From positions 493-5,718 of the forward strand of contig DBTU01000040.1 of the NCBI GenBank assembly GCA_002307215.1: 5,226 nucleotides of DNA, written 5' to 3'. This DNA comes from Lachnoclostridium sp. UBA1308 (GTDB taxonomy: Bacteria; Bacillota; Clostridia; Lachnospirales; Lachnospiraceae). Shown in pieces: positions 5,097-5,226 of this stretch (its first letter is position 1; the number at the start of each line of letters is the position of its first letter). The notes under the pieces are model-generated. The model was not told where the DNA came from and did not search any database. It saw only the letters and a program-made list of their open reading frames with translations. Position numbers and translations under genes: made by a program.

Positions 5097-5226
5097 GGGA
5101 AAGAAATGTTTCCATATAGGAGCCGCTTTCGCTAAGTTGCATTACGTAGCGGTACATAAAGCTCTAAAGGACAGAGCCAAAGTACCGACGAATGCAAATA
5201 CTTCTATATGGAAATCACTTTTTCCC
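5097..5226. repeat. Large imperfect inverted repeat, MITE-like or structured RNA, reaching the window end
   Basis: The outer arms pair GGGAAA (5097-5102) with TTTCCC (5221-5226) and TTTCCATATAG (5109-5119) with CTATATGGAAA (5204-5214), with a symmetric 6-by-6 internal loop between. Inside, AAG (5134-5136) can pair with CTT (5201-5203), and TTGCATT, CGT and CGGTAC (5137-5155) pair with GTACCG, ACG and AATGCAA (5182-5197) with small bulges. At the tip, GCTCT (5161-5165) pairs with AGAGC (5173-5177) around the loop AAAGGAC. The GAGCCGCTTTCG segment bulges out on the left side. No ORF fits. The arms may continue past the window. The pairing is seen directly; whether this is a transposon-derived element or a functional RNA is open. 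Confidence 0.8.
5104..5142. repeat. 39-nt dispersed repeat, copy 2
   Basis: It matches 4413-4451 at 32 of 39 positions without gaps. This copy forms most of the left arm of the large inverted repeat. Four of the seven differences fall in 5114-5118, where copy 2 reads ATATA and pairs with the right arm while copy 1 reads GAAGC and pairs locally, so the two copies maintain different foldings. Confidence 0.75.

Overview
The window looks like a chromosomal stretch from a low-to-mid GC Firmicute, probably of the Clostridia (Lachnospiraceae-like). The grounds are AGGAGG-type ribosome binding sites, AT-leaning codon use, a lipoprotein-type solute-binding protein, and a P-II protein without the uridylylated tyrosine. 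This placement is inferred from style; no taxonomic marker gene is present.

Positions 99-4309 carry four tightly spaced plus-strand genes that read as one transport and catabolism unit. They are an inner-membrane permease of the PotC type (99-923), a metal-dependent amidohydrolase of the YtcJ/Amidohydro_3 type (934-2586), a PotD-type binding lipoprotein (2621-3712), and an XRE-HTH plus cupin regulator of the PuuR architecture (3755-4309). Gaps are 10, 34 and 42 bases. The partner permease (PotB) and ATPase (PotA) would have to lie upstream of the window. The hydrolase sits between permease and binding protein, and several spermidine-contact residues of PotD appear substituted. The unit may therefore import and hydrolyse an amide or amine-containing compound other than ordinary spermidine or putrescine. 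The regulator probably senses that ligand or a product of it through its cupin domain.

Positions 4310-4618 form a gene-free region. It begins with three 25-bp tandem units that start inside the last codons of the regulator gene. A 39-nt dispersed repeat and a fourth 25-bp unit follow. Next comes a near-perfect housekeeping promoter (TTGACA, 17 nt, TGCTATAAT) and a leader of about 108 nt.

The leader precedes a monocistronic P-II signalling gene (4619-4963), closed by a 12-bp-stem intrinsic terminator (4979-5011). Its T-loop is two residues longer than that of E. coli GlnK and lacks both tyrosines, so it cannot be regulated by classical Tyr51 uridylylation.

Positions 5013-5226 hold no gene. 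They contain a hairpin and a large imperfect inverted repeat of at least 130 nt (5097 to the window end), which includes a second copy of the 39-nt repeat. The same GAGCCGC hairpin motif also lies just upstream of the permease ribosome binding site. A family of structured intergenic repeats therefore punctuates this locus, and it is the least explained signal here.
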